NCBI GenBank assembly: GCA_035623275.1
Contig: DASPTT010000127.1
Coordinates: forward strand, 21,586 to 85,585
Direction: 5' to 3'
Length of the DNA: 64,000 nt
Source: DASPTT01 sp035623275
GTDB lineage: Bacteria; Actinomycetota; Acidimicrobiia; Acidimicrobiales; UBA8190
Part shown: positions 7,574-16,512 of the stretch, piece by piece
Layout: every line of letters begins with the position of its first letter
Numbering within the stretch: position 1 is the stretch's first letter
Translations under genes and position numbers: made by a program
The notes under the pieces: model-generated
What the model saw: the letters and a program-made list of their open reading frames with translations, nothing else
What the model was told of the DNA's origin: nothing
Database searches by the model: none

Positions 7574-8929
7574 TCACTCGGCCGCTTCGGCCAGGGCTTC
7601 GGCCAGCGCGGGGTGCACGAGCATGGACTCGACGATGTCGCTCACCCGCAGCTCGGCGGTGACCGCCAGCGCGATCACCGAGATGAGCTCGGCCGCCCCC
7701 GCGCCCACGATGGACCCGCCGAGCACCACGCCCGTGGCCGGGTCGGAGACGATCTTCACGAAGCCCCGAGGGTCGTTGTTGATGAGCGCCTTGGGGTTGG
7801 CGGCGAAGGGCACCTTGGTGACCCGGATCTTGCGTCCCTCGGCGAACGCCTCCGCCTCGGCGACGCCCACGTCCGCGATCTCGGGCTCGGTGAAGATGGC
7901 GGAGGCGGCGCGGTCGTAGTTGAGGTGGCGATGCGCCACCGTGTGCCCGATGGCCACGTGCTCGGCGATCTTGCGGCCCTGCATGGTGGCCACGGAGGCC
8001 AACGGCAGCTTCCCCGAGACGTCGCCGGCCGCGTAGATGTGGGGCACGGCCGTCTGGCAGTGGTGGTTCACCGCCAGGTACCCGCCCTCGTCGGCGCGCA
8101 GCCCGGCGTGCTCGAGGCCGAGGGACTCCGTGTTGGGGACGGATCCCACCGCCAAGAGCGCGTGGGTCGCGTCGACGACGCGGCCGTCGTCGCAGCGGAC
8201 CCTGACGCCGCCGGCCGTCGTGTCGATGCCCACCGCCCGCGCCCCCTTGAGGAGACGGACGCCGCGGGCGGCGAAGTCCTCCTCCAGGGCCGCCGCCACC
8301 TCGGGGTCCTTGTGGGGGAGCACGTGCTGACGGCTCACGACGAGGCTCACCTCGGAACCGAGGGTGTTGAACATGTGCACCAGCTCGACTCCGGTGACGC
8401 CCGACCCGATCACGGCCAGGTGCTCGGGAAGCGACGGTGGGGGATAGGCGTCGCGGGAGGTGAGGACCCGGACGCCGTCGGGCGTCGCCCAGTCGGGCAC
8501 CCGCGGCCGGCTGCCGGTGCACAGCAAGACGGCGTCCGCCTCGATCCGCCGTGCCCCCTCGTCGGTCTGCGCCACCACCGCGTGCGTTCCGTCCAGCCGG
8601 CCCGTGCCCCGGACGAGCTCGACGCCTTGGCGCGTGAGCAGCTCGGTGGTGGCGACCTCGAGCCGGGCTTCGATGGCGACGATGCGTTCCGCCAGGGCCG
8701 CCACGTCCAGTCCGGCCGCCACGTCCGAGAGGCCCATGCCGCCCATGCGCGTGAGCGACGACAAGGCGCCGCCGGTGGCGATCATCGTCTTGGAGGGGAT
8801 GCAGTCGCGCAGGTGCGCGGCTCCCCCCACCACGTCCCGTTCGACGAGGACGACCTCGATCCCGAGGCGCGCCGCATGGGTGGCGGCCTCGGTGCCGGCG
8901 GGGCCACCCCCGATGATCACGAAGCGCAT
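7574..8929 (-). CDS. lpdA: LpdA-type NAD(P)H:quinone reductase (flavoprotein disulfide reductase fold)
   Basis: 451 residues. The N-terminal FAD motif IIGGGPAGTEAA, the central NAD(P) motif VIGSGVTGVELVHMF and the C-terminal FAD segment IYAAGDVSGKLPLASVA define the pyridine nucleotide-disulfide oxidoreductase fold. The redox motif reads GGAAHLRDCIPSK: only one cysteine of the usual CxxxxC pair remains. The same loss is known in M. tuberculosis LpdA (Rv3303c), which reduces quinones rather than lipoamide, so I prefer that function over dihydrolipoamide dehydrogenase. The C-terminus carries LVHPALAEAL, where only part of the HPT-E dyad is kept. It starts 5 bases after the stop of the upstream acyltransferase gene, so the two form an operon. 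Confidence 0.85.
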   Translation of the reverse strand: MRFVIIGGGPAGTEAATHAARLGIEVVLVERDVVGGAAHLRDCIPSKTMIATGGALSSLTRMGGMGLSDVAAGLDVAALAERIVAIEARLEVATTELLTRQGVELVRGTGRLDGTHAVVAQTDEGARRIEADAVLLCTGSRPRVPDWATPDGVRVLTSRDAYPPPSLPEHLAVIGSGVTGVELVHMFNTLGSEVSLVVSRQHVLPHKDPEVAAALEEDFAARGVRLLKGARAVGIDTTAGGVRVRCDDGRVVDATHALLAVGSVPNTESLGLEHAGLRADEGGYLAVNHHCQTAVPHIYAAGDVSGKLPLASVATMQGRKIAEHVAIGHTVAHRHLNYDRAASAIFTEPEIADVGVAEAEAFAEGRKIRVTKVPFAANPKALINNDPRGFVKIVSDPATGVVLGGSIVGAGAAELISVIALAVTAELRVSDIVESMLVHPALAEALAEAAE

Positions 8930-8934
8930 CGCCG

Positions 8935-10935
8935 TCACCGCGCCGTGGCGGGCGCGCCCGCGGCCAGGTGGTCCACCAAGGGCAGGAGGGTGCGCTGGGT
9001 GAGCTGGCCGCAGAAGACGGTGAAATGCTCGCCGTCGGCCCACCGGCAGGTCTGGCCGTGGACCGTCGGCGTGTAGACGCCGCCCGGGGAGACCACCCGG
9101 TCGAGGTCGAAGTAGGTGACCCCGCGGTGGGTGGCGGCCGCCGTCCGGAGCAGCGCGTTCATGGCCGCGTGCCGGGCCGGGTCGTTCTCGGGCGCGGGCG
9201 ACCCGTCGGGGAAGGGGACGGAGTCGGTGGTCGGCACCCCCACGAGCACGATGGGGACCGTGCCGCCGCCGAGGCGGGCGATGAGCGCGTCGATGCGCGA
9301 GCTGAGGTATGCGTCGAAGGCCGGCTGGCCCACGTGCACCTGCTGGCCGCCCATCTCGTGGGTGAAGCAGTCCCAGAACCCGAGCACCACCACGATGGCA
9401 CCCGGGTGCAACGCGTCGGCCTGCTGTCCCCAGGTGTCGAACGCGTCGGTGCACGGGGCGTACCCGGGGGCGAAGCCGGTGTGGTACAGGATCTCGCCGG
9501 TGTTGGTGAACCCGCACCCGAGGATGGTGTGGTTCACGAGGTCGACGCCATAGGACGCGGCGTCCACGCCGAGGCCCATGCCCAGGGTGAGCCCGAGCGA
9601 GTCGCCCACGAGCAGTGTCGTCACCGCGTGGTCGTGCGCGGTGGACGAGCCCTGGGCGCCGGACGAGCCCTCGGCGCCCCCGGGCTCGGCGACGCGTTGC
9701 GACGACGCACGCACCGCTGCGGCCGTGGCGGGCACGCCCGCGCCGGCCGGCAACGACGGCGCCAGGAGGAGGCCCGCCACCGCAGCCGCGGCCGCCGCCG
9801 GGGCCAGGGCGCCGAGGACCGGTGCGGGCACGCGCCGGGTGCGGATGGGCTTCTCGACGAGGACGTACGACAGCGTTGCCGCGACCAGCGTCGCGGCCAG
9901 GCGCAGGGCCAGGAGCGCGGTGCCGCCCACGCCGGCGGAGGACTCGGTGAGCCAGAGGAAGAGGGGGAAGTGCCAGAGGTACACGCCGTAGGACACCAGG
10001 CCCAGCGCGACGAGGGGGCGCGTCGACAGGCCGCGGGCCAGGACCGAGCGACGCCCCACGTGCACGGCCAGGATCACCGCGGCCATGGCCAGGTCGAAGA
10101 CGAGGAAGCCGCCCTCGTAGAGCCAGTGGGCGTCGCCCGGGACCAGCACCATGGCGGCGAGGACGGCGGCCGCACCCACGAGGCCGGCGGCCGTCGCCGC
10201 GCGCCGGCCTCGTGGCTCGGGCGCCAGCGGCCGGCGGGTGAGGAGCAGGGCCAGCGCCGCACCCACGAGGATGCCCGAGGCACGGGTGTCGGTGCCGTAG
10301 TAGGCGCGGTCGATGCCCCCGCCCCGGCTGAGGATGGCCATGGCCCCGGCGGAGGCGAGCGCGCCGGCCGATGCCACGGCCAGGAGCAGGCGGCGCCGCC
10401 GGCGCACCGGATCGGCAGCGCGGCGGGTGAGGTGGACGACGCCGAGGACCACGACGGGCCACACCAGGTAGAACTGCTCCTCGATCCCGAGCGACCACGT
10501 GTGCTGGAGCGGCGAGGTCGGTCCGGTGGCCGTGAAGTAGCCGCTGCCGGTCCAGATCTGGTGCCAGTTGGCGACGTAGAAGAGCGCCGCCAGCCCGTTG
10601 CCCACCAGGTCCGGCGAGCCGTGCTGGGCGCCCGCCAGCGCCTGGTAGAGGGCCACGGTGACGATCAGGAGCACGAGCGCGGGAAGCAGCCGCCGCGCCC
10701 GGCGGAGCCAGAAGGCACCGAGACGGACGTCGCCCGAGGCGTCGCACTCGGCGACGAGCAACGAGGTGATGAGGTAGCCGGAGAGGACGAAGAAGGCCTC
10801 GACGCCGAGGAAGCCGCCGCGGAGCCAGCCGATGCCGGCGTGGAAGAGGACGACACCGGTCACGGCCACCGCGCGCAGACCGTCGAGCGAGGGTTGGCGG
10901 TCCAGTGCGGGTCGGGCGGGTTGGCGGTCGGGCAT
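8935..10935 (-). CDS. OafA/YrhL-type acyltransferase with C-terminal SGNH domain
   Basis: 666 residues in two parts. Residues 1 to about 370 form an acyltransferase-3 membrane domain with about ten helices: the opening SLDGLRAVAV and FHAG..GGFLGVEAFFVLSG are typical, with TWSLGIEEQFYLVWP further on. After a linker rich in Ser/Gly/Ala, the C-terminal 240 residues form an extracytoplasmic SGNH-like domain with TLLVGDSLGLTLG as block I. Such proteins O-acylate cell-surface glycans or lipids, taking acyl groups across the membrane. The linker contains a near-repeat GAEGSSGAQGSS. GAGG about 5 bases before the ATG may be the ribosome site. A similar protein is encoded at 19454-21490. Confidence 0.88.
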   Translation of the reverse strand: MPDRQPARPALDRQPSLDGLRAVAVTGVVLFHAGIGWLRGGFLGVEAFFVLSGYLITSLLVAECDASGDVRLGAFWLRRARRLLPALVLLIVTVALYQALAGAQHGSPDLVGNGLAALFYVANWHQIWTGSGYFTATGPTSPLQHTWSLGIEEQFYLVWPVVVLGVVHLTRRAADPVRRRRRLLLAVASAGALASAGAMAILSRGGGIDRAYYGTDTRASGILVGAALALLLTRRPLAPEPRGRRAATAAGLVGAAAVLAAMVLVPGDAHWLYEGGFLVFDLAMAAVILAVHVGRRSVLARGLSTRPLVALGLVSYGVYLWHFPLFLWLTESSAGVGGTALLALRLAATLVAATLSYVLVEKPIRTRRVPAPVLGALAPAAAAAAVAGLLLAPSLPAGAGVPATAAAVRASSQRVAEPGGAEGSSGAQGSSTAHDHAVTTLLVGDSLGLTLGMGLGVDAASYGVDLVNHTILGCGFTNTGEILYHTGFAPGYAPCTDAFDTWGQQADALHPGAIVVVLGFWDCFTHEMGGQQVHVGQPAFDAYLSSRIDALIARLGGGTVPIVLVGVPTTDSVPFPDGSPAPENDPARHAAMNALLRTAAATHRGVTYFDLDRVVSPGGVYTPTVHGQTCRWADGEHFTVFCGQLTQRTLLPLVDHLAAGAPATAR

Positions 10936-11088
10936 GGTGGCCTCGCCGCGCCCGCCGCCCGGCTGCCGCCTCGGTGATGCACGGCGGGCCCTCGTCGGGC
11001 CGGCGCGGCCCTGTCTGACATGGAGACTACCGGGCGTGCCCGTGCCGCACGCGGCACGCCGGGGCCCGTTGAGTAGGGTCGAGGGCCG

Positions 11089-13128
11089 GTGACGCTCGCG
11101 ACCGATGCCACCGCCGGCGGCGCCGGCGCCGCCGTGGCCGACGAGGCGCGCCGCGGGGGCACGGGCACGGACGAGCGGCCAGACGGACGTGGGGAGCGGG
11201 TGGCCCGAGGCGCCGCCGCCCTGTCGATTGCCTTCGCCATCTACCTGGCGTTGGCCGTGGCCCTCTGGTGGCACGTGTGGTCGGCCCACCCGAGCGCCAC
11301 CGCCCCGTGTGGCTGCGGGGACCCCGCGATGACGACGTGGTTCCTGGCCTGGCCTGCCGCGGCGCTGCAGCACGGATGGAGCCCGTTCTTCTCGTCGGCC
11401 ATGTTCCACCCACTGGGGATCAACCTGCTGGCCAACACGGGGACCTTCGCCCTGGGCCTGCCGCTCGCCCCGGTGACGTGGGTGTTCGGTCCCGTGGCCA
11501 CGCTCAACGTGCTGGCCAGCCTGGCCCCTGCGCTGAGCGCGCTGGCCATGTGCTGGCTGCTGCGCCGCTGGGTGACCTGGATGCCCGCGGCCTTCGCCGG
11601 CGGCCTCCTCTACGGGTTCTCGCCCTTCGTCGTCGACAACCTGGCCATGTCGCACCTCATGATCTCGTGGCTCGTGGTGCCCCCGCTCATCGTGGCGTGC
11701 CTCGACGAGCTCCTCGTGCGGCGCCGGCACTCCCCGGCGAACGTCGGGCTCGTGCTCGGCGTGCTGGTGGTCGTGCAGTTCTTCGTCAGCACCGAGGTCC
11801 TCGCCATCCTGGCCATCGTCGCCCTGGCCGCGCTGGCGGTCCTCGGCGTCGCCGGTGTCCTCGGCGCACGGTCGTCCGTGCGGGCCAGGGCGCTCGACGC
11901 GGCCAAGGGCCTCGGCACGGCCGCCGGGGTGGTCGTGGCCGCGCTGGCCTATCCCACCTGGTTCGCGCTCGACGGCCGCGCGCACCTGTCCGGCCAGGTG
12001 TGGGGCGCGATGATCCCGGCGGGCTTCGGCGGGGCGAACCCACCGGCGGTCCTGTGGCGGTCCTTTCCCTCGCAGGGCCTGATCCGCATCTCGGGCTACG
12101 GCGGCGCACCGTTGCCGGCGGCGGAGTACCTCGGGCCGGGGATCCTCGCCGTGATCGTGCTCGGGCTCGTCGCCTTCCGCCGCGATCGCAAGCTGTGGTT
12201 CTTCACCGCCCTGGGCTTGGTCGCCTTCGTCCTCTCCATCGGGGTGAACACCACGTCGTGGTGGGTCCCGTGGGACGCGCTGGTCAGGTTGCCGGTCGTC
12301 CACAACATCATCCCGGGCCGCTTCGTGATCGTCGTGGCCCTGTGCGCCGCGGTCGTCGTCGGCCTGGTGGTGGACCACGCGCACGAGGCGGTCGGCGGGT
12401 GGGCGGCGCGGCGCGTCGGACGTGACGTCCGGCGCCCGGCGCCCGCGCTCGGCCTGCCGCGGCTGCTGGGCGCCGGGGCCGGTGTCCTCGTGGCCGTCAT
12501 CGCCGTCGCCCCCGTGGTCCGCGCCCTCGGGCCGGACCTGCCGCTGGCCGTGCGCCCGGTGGTGGTGCCCGCCTGGTTCGCCGCCGCGCCGCCGTCCTAC
12601 CGGGCGGGCGACGTGGTGCTCGCCTACCCGTTCGCCGCCGCGCCGCAGGACCCCGTGGCCGCCTGGCAGGCGATCGACGGCATGAGGTTCGCGGTGGCCG
12701 AGGGTGGCGGGCCCGGTGACATCGCCAGTCGCCAAGGCCGCGACCGCCCGGGTTTCGAGACGCTCTACGACGTCTCGTGGGCCTTCGCACCACCGGCCGA
12801 TGCGGCTCCCGCCACGCTCGGATCGCTGCGCCTGGCCCTGGCCGACTGGGGGGTGACCACGGTCGTGGTGCCCGACCAAGGTGCGCTGCCGCCGGCCGAG
12901 CGCGGCGCCCACCCGGCCCTCGCCGTGGCCCTCATCACGGCGGCCACGGGTCGCGCCCCGGTGCTCGAGCACGATGCCCTGGTGTGGCGATCGCTGCGGG
13001 CCCCGGACACGCCGCACCCGCTGGCCGCGTCGGCGCTCGCCCGCTGCGCCGGCGGGGGCGATGCGGTCGACCCCGGCGCGCTCGCTGGTGTCGCCGCCTG
13101 CGTGCTGGATCCGGGCGGCGGCGGCTGA
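11089..13128 (+). CDS. Multi-pass membrane protein, GT-C glycosyltransferase-like
   Basis: 679 residues with about ten to twelve predicted membrane segments in the first two thirds and a C-terminal extracytoplasmic domain. The first loop contains GCGDPAMTTWFLAWPAAAL followed by PLGINLLANTG, a pattern like the acidic first loop of GT-C transferases that use polyprenyl-phosphate sugars. The family assignment is by architecture only. The start GTG lacks a Shine-Dalgarno; TAGGGT lies 9 bases upstream, so the 5' leader may be very short. Neighbours are acyltransferase and beta-propeller genes, which suggests surface glycan work. Confidence 0.65.
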   Translation: MTLATDATAGGAGAAVADEARRGGTGTDERPDGRGERVARGAAALSIAFAIYLALAVALWWHVWSAHPSATAPCGCGDPAMTTWFLAWPAAALQHGWSPFFSSAMFHPLGINLLANTGTFALGLPLAPVTWVFGPVATLNVLASLAPALSALAMCWLLRRWVTWMPAAFAGGLLYGFSPFVVDNLAMSHLMISWLVVPPLIVACLDELLVRRRHSPANVGLVLGVLVVVQFFVSTEVLAILAIVALAALAVLGVAGVLGARSSVRARALDAAKGLGTAAGVVVAALAYPTWFALDGRAHLSGQVWGAMIPAGFGGANPPAVLWRSFPSQGLIRISGYGGAPLPAAEYLGPGILAVIVLGLVAFRRDRKLWFFTALGLVAFVLSIGVNTTSWWVPWDALVRLPVVHNIIPGRFVIVVALCAAVVVGLVVDHAHEAVGGWAARRVGRDVRRPAPALGLPRLLGAGAGVLVAVIAVAPVVRALGPDLPLAVRPVVVPAWFAAAPPSYRAGDVVLAYPFAAAPQDPVAAWQAIDGMRFAVAEGGGPGDIASRQGRDRPGFETLYDVSWAFAPPADAAPATLGSLRLALADWGVTTVVVPDQGALPPAERGAHPALAVALITAATGRAPVLEHDALVWRSLRAPDTPHPLAASALARCAGGGDAVDPGALAGVAACVLDPGGGG

Positions 13129-13151
13129 CGCGCACCGCCGCGCCCCGACCG

Positions 13152-14408
13152 TCAGCGGTCCGCGAAGACCAGGATCTGGCCCGTGTAGACCGCCACCCAC
13201 ACGTCGCCGGTGGTGGCGTCGTAGGAGATGCCGATGGGATGCACGCCCGTCGGCACGACCTGCAGCGTCGCCATGTCCGCCGTGCGGATCTTCGTGATCG
13301 TGTCGGACTGGTAGTTCACGACGTACAGGGAGCGGCCGTCGGTCGCGATGGCCATCGAGCGCTCGTCGGAACCCGTGTGCACGGTAGACAGCACGTGGTC
13401 GTCGGCCAGCGACACCTTCACCGCGTCCCCGGGCGCGTTGAGCGTGACGTAGAGGTACCGGCCCGCGGGGTCCATCACCAGGTGACGCGGGTTGGAGCCG
13501 ACGGTGAAGGAGCCGACCGTGGTCAGGGTGTGCAGGTCGACCTTGACCACGTCGTCGCCGCCCATGACGGCCACGTAGGCGAGGGACGAGTCCGGGGCGA
13601 TGGCGATGCCCCGCGGATAGGCCCCCATGGGCAGGCGCGCCACCTCCTTGCCCTGCGCGATGTTCACGATGCTCAGGTCGAAGGAGCACCAATTGCTCAC
13701 GAGGAGCCATTGCCCGTCGGGTGAGACGGCCAGGTACTTGGGGACGAGGCCCACCTCGATCACCTGGTCGATGGCGAGGGTCTTGGTGTCGATGCGGTAG
13801 ACGTAGCTGTCGGTGTCCCCCGCGGCACGGGCGGATGCGGGTGTGCACGTGTCGCTGCCCTCGGGACCGAACCCGCTGCCGTACATCGAGTAATTCGACA
13901 CGTACGCGTACCGGGCGTCCGGGGTGAACGCCGCCTCGACCGGCGCGCCGTGCGTGATGCCGGGGTGGCCGGGGATCCCGAAGCTGGCCATGTCGACCGT
14001 GTCCGGAATGGTCGTGAGCAGAACCCCGGCGCTGCTGTACACGGTCACGGAGTGGCGGTACATCATGTTCTGCGCCAGAACGATGCCGGTGTCGGAGGCG
14101 TCGACGGACTTGGGCGAGATGTCCCCGCCGATGGTGTCGATCAACGTGAGACGCCGCTGGTCCGTGGGCGGCCCCGGCGGGACATGGGCGAAGGGCGACG
14201 TCGTCGTGGTGGTCGTCCTCACGGCCCCGGCCGTGCGGGCGGCAGGAACCCGCCCTGCGCTCGCCGGGGCGGGCGACGGGGGAGAGCCGGCGGGCCACAG
14301 GACCACGGCGACGACGACCACGGCCGCCACGCCGCCGAGGAGGACGGCCCAGCGGCGCAGGACGACGCGGCGCGGTGGGCGGCGTCTGGCGTGCGTGCCC
14401 CTGGCCAT
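13152..14408 (-). CDS. Membrane-anchored YVTN/YncE-type beta-propeller protein
   Basis: About 418 residues. A short basic N-terminus and one transmembrane helix (WAVLLGGVAAVVVVAVVLW) anchor an extracytoplasmic beta-propeller. At least five blade repeats can be seen, each with the pattern PDG..LYV..N.S..I, for example SPDGQWLLVSNWCSFDLSIV, DSSLAYVAVMGGDDVVKV and DGRSLYVVNYQSDTI. Proteins of this class bind ligands or have lactonase-like folds; no catalytic residues are visible. The ATG at 14408 is preferred; an in-frame GTG at 14414 would add two residues. It converges on the GT-C-like gene with a 23-bp gap. Confidence 0.8.
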   Translation of the reverse strand: MARGTHARRRPPRRVVLRRWAVLLGGVAAVVVVAVVLWPAGSPPSPAPASAGRVPAARTAGAVRTTTTTTSPFAHVPPGPPTDQRRLTLIDTIGGDISPKSVDASDTGIVLAQNMMYRHSVTVYSSAGVLLTTIPDTVDMASFGIPGHPGITHGAPVEAAFTPDARYAYVSNYSMYGSGFGPEGSDTCTPASARAAGDTDSYVYRIDTKTLAIDQVIEVGLVPKYLAVSPDGQWLLVSNWCSFDLSIVNIAQGKEVARLPMGAYPRGIAIAPDSSLAYVAVMGGDDVVKVDLHTLTTVGSFTVGSNPRHLVMDPAGRYLYVTLNAPGDAVKVSLADDHVLSTVHTGSDERSMAIATDGRSLYVVNYQSDTITKIRTADMATLQVVPTGVHPIGISYDATTGDVWVAVYTGQILVFADR

Positions 14409-14458
14409 GCTCACGACGGCGCCCGGACACGCGAGCCGCCGGTGGTCACCGGTTCGGG

Positions 14459-14623
14459 GCTGCGGCCGCGGTGCTCGCGCCGATCGTCGCGGAGGCGCTG
14501 CGGCGGTTCGTGGCGGTGCCGGAGGTCGTCGTCCAGATCGCCCCGGGGATCGTGCTGGGGCCCGATGTCCTGGCCCTCGCCCACCCGAACACCGTAGTCA
14601 GCGCGCTGGCCGACTTCGGGCTT
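14459..14623 (+). pseudogene. Remnant of a CPA2-type cation/proton antiporter (N-terminal fragment)
   Basis: This frame encodes about 55 residues, AAAVLAPIVAEALRRF then VAVPEVVVQIAPGIVLGPDV and ALADFGL. It matches the first helix and GxxxGP loop of Kef/NhaP-like Na+/H+ exchangers, which normally continue into a membrane segment after DLGL. Here the similarity ends at once in basic, non-membrane residues and a stop at 14656. No other piece of the antiporter follows, so this is a degraded fragment. The rest of the 14415-14763 gap holds a 10-bp inverted repeat and no gene I can support. Confidence 0.6.
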
Positions 14624-14636
14624 ATCCGACGACGGT

Positions 14637-14714
14637 TGCCGTCACCAAGGACGTGATCGGGCCGTCCGGTCGGTCACCGGTGGTGGGAGGCGCTGCGCGC
14701 CGAGGGTGACGGCA
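14637..14714. repeat. 10-bp inverted repeat enclosing 58 bp
   Basis: TGCCGTCACC at 14637-14646 and GGTGACGGCA at 14705-14714 are perfect inverted repeats directly after the antiporter remnant. They could be the ends of a small excised or decayed element, or simply a stem. No target-site duplication is obvious. Confidence 0.35.
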
Positions 14715-14763
14715 GGGCGAGATCGGTTCAGCGACGCACTGCCTGCGCCGATGCAACCAGCGC

Positions 14764-15711
14764 ATGGGGATGCCGCCCGTTGCCTCGGGGATGACCGTGG
14801 CCGACGCCCTGGCGCGCGTGCGATCGGCGCAGGCGCGCGTCTCGCCGCGTCTCGTGTCCCGGCGGCGGACCCCGACCACCACCTGGGACCTGCGGCGCGT
14901 GGGTGCCATGGTGCTGCTGGCCCCCGTGGCCCTGTCGATCCTGCTGGGCCTCGCCGATGCCGCCGGCCACCGCGGTCACGTCGAGGGCTCGGCCGGGGTG
15001 CCGCGTCGGACCGTGCCGCCGGCCGTGGCCGCTGCGTCGTCGCGCGCGGCGGGCACGCGCCGGAAAGCCGCGCCGGCGTCGGCCGTCTCGGCTGCCACCC
15101 GTGGAGCACCGGCTCCGGGCACGACGACCACGACCGCGCCGGTGGCGCCGGGTCGCGCCGGGCCCGGGGGTGCGGCGGCCACCAGGCCCGGCGGAGGACC
15201 CTCCGTCGCCGCCAGTCCCGGCGAGCCGCCCACGGTCACGGCGGGCACCGCTGCGTCGGGCATCGCCGCCGCGGGCCCGGCCGCGCCGCCCGCGACGACC
15301 GCGACGCCGGGCGGGGGAGGGGCCGCGCTCAGCGCGGGTCTGGTCTTGATCTGGGGCGTCGAGCACGGCGCGGCGCTCGACACGTTGACGGCCGACGTGA
15401 CCGCCGTGCAGGGCGCGAGCCCGGTCGCCGGCGACTACAGCACGGTCGTGCCGGTATGGCAGCGGCTGGCCGCGGACGTCGCCACGGCCCAGCGGCTCCC
15501 CGCGGTGCCCGACCCGACGGTCGAGGCGACCTTCACCGCGGCGCTCGGCGAGCTCGCGGCGGCGACGGCTGACTGGCTGGCGTCGTTGTCGTCGACGTCC
15601 CCGGCGGGCGGGACGGTCGCCCTGCAGGCGACGTTCGACGCCGGCACGGCCCAATTCGCACAGGGCGTGTCCGCCCTGCAGTCGGTAGCGGCGTCCGTCG
15701 CCGCGCCGTAG
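14764..15711 (+). CDS. Membrane-anchored protein of unknown function with Ala/Thr/Pro-rich linker
   Basis: 315 residues. A cytoplasmic N-terminus of about 45 residues precedes one helix (VGAMVLLAPVALSILLGLA), then a linker of about 130 residues rich in Ala, Thr, Pro and Gly, then a helical C-terminal domain of about 110 residues. The last domain contains regular helix patterns but no motif I recognise. The layout is that of a single-pass protein exposing its C-terminal domain outside. Starts at 14764, 14770 and 14791 are all possible. The last 19 bases before the stop are repeated just downstream inside a terminator. Confidence 0.6.
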   Translation: MGMPPVASGMTVADALARVRSAQARVSPRLVSRRRTPTTTWDLRRVGAMVLLAPVALSILLGLADAAGHRGHVEGSAGVPRRTVPPAVAAASSRAAGTRRKAAPASAVSAATRGAPAPGTTTTTAPVAPGRAGPGGAAATRPGGGPSVAASPGEPPTVTAGTAASGIAAAGPAAPPATTATPGGGGAALSAGLVLIWGVEHGAALDTLTADVTAVQGASPVAGDYSTVVPVWQRLAADVATAQRLPAVPDPTVEATFTAALGELAAATADWLASLSSTSPAGGTVALQATFDAGTAQFAQGVSALQSVAASVAAP

Positions 15712-15715
15712 AAGG

Positions 15716-15744
15716 GCGTCCGTCGCCGCGCCGTCGACGGACGC
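15716..15744. terminator. Bidirectional terminator hairpin
   Basis: Perfect 10-bp arms GCGTCCGTCG (15716-15725) and CGACGGACGC (15735-15744) with a 9-nt loop, between two convergent genes. The left arm plus loop (15716-15734) is an exact copy of 15691-15709, at the 3' end of the upstream gene. Confidence 0.7.
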
Positions 15745-15750
15745 GCGTGC

Positions 15751-16368
15751 TCAGGTGCTGCGGCGCGCCCTGATGGCGGGAATGGCCAGCGGTGCGACGG
15801 CCACGATGGCGGCGATCAGCCCCACGAACGATCCCCACGCCCAGCTGACCTTGACGGCCCCGAACCCGCTCGCGGGCTTGAAGATCCAGGCGATCAGCGT
15901 GATCACGAAGTTGATCCCGGTCAGGATCAGGAGCACCTGCTCGTGGCCGATCGGCAGGTCGAACGGGAGCTTCTCCATAAGGGCCAGGGCGCCCAGGTAC
16001 ACGATGATGACCAGGCTGATGAAGAAGACGAGCCACAGGTACCCGTGCGCCGAGGTCCCGCTCCCCGACGCGGACGCGGTGACCCCGAGGGCGCCGACAC
16101 TGACGCTGAACCAGGGCAGGAAGATCGAGATGAGCAGGACCAGGGTGGCGATCCCCGTGATCCTGTCCGCCTGGCTGAGACGGTTCAGGTCGAACTTCAT
16201 CGTGGTCGCGCCGGCCCCGGCGGAGGCGGCGCCGGCCGAGGCTGCCGGCGGTGTGGGCGTCGCCGCGCCGGCCGCCGCGCCGCCCGCCGCGCCGGCCAAT
16301 TGGGCGCCGCAGTTCGGACAGGTAGCCGTGCCTTCTGCGACCTCGGTCTGACACTGAGGGCAGTTCAC
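15751..16368 (-). CDS. Zinc-ribbon domain membrane protein
   Basis: 205 residues. The N-terminus is a zinc ribbon, NCPQCQTEV then TCPNCGAQL, giving two CxxC knuckles. After an Ala/Gly/Pro-rich spacer come four hydrophobic segments (for example IATLVLLISIFLPWFSVSVG and LWLVFFISLVIIVYLGALAL). This is a common actinobacterial layout with no established biochemical role. The GTG start is supported by AAGGGGGAAG about 6 bases upstream, one of the clearest ribosome sites here. Confidence 0.75.
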   Translation of the reverse strand: MNCPQCQTEVAEGTATCPNCGAQLAGAAGGAAAGAATPTPPAASAGAASAGAGATTMKFDLNRLSQADRITGIATLVLLISIFLPWFSVSVGALGVTASASGSGTSAHGYLWLVFFISLVIIVYLGALALMEKLPFDLPIGHEQVLLILTGINFVITLIAWIFKPASGFGAVKVSWAWGSFVGLIAAIVAVAPLAIPAIRARRST

Positions 16369-16512
16369 CGTTACTTCCCCCTTCGGTCGGTAGCCGGGCG
16401 GGGCCGCGCTACGCGCTGCACCTCGTCACTCGGCTGCGCTTGTCGGAATTGTCGAGCCCACCCCACCGTAGCCCTGGCGGGGTGCCGGTGCTGGGGATGG
16501 TCGGGGCGGTGG

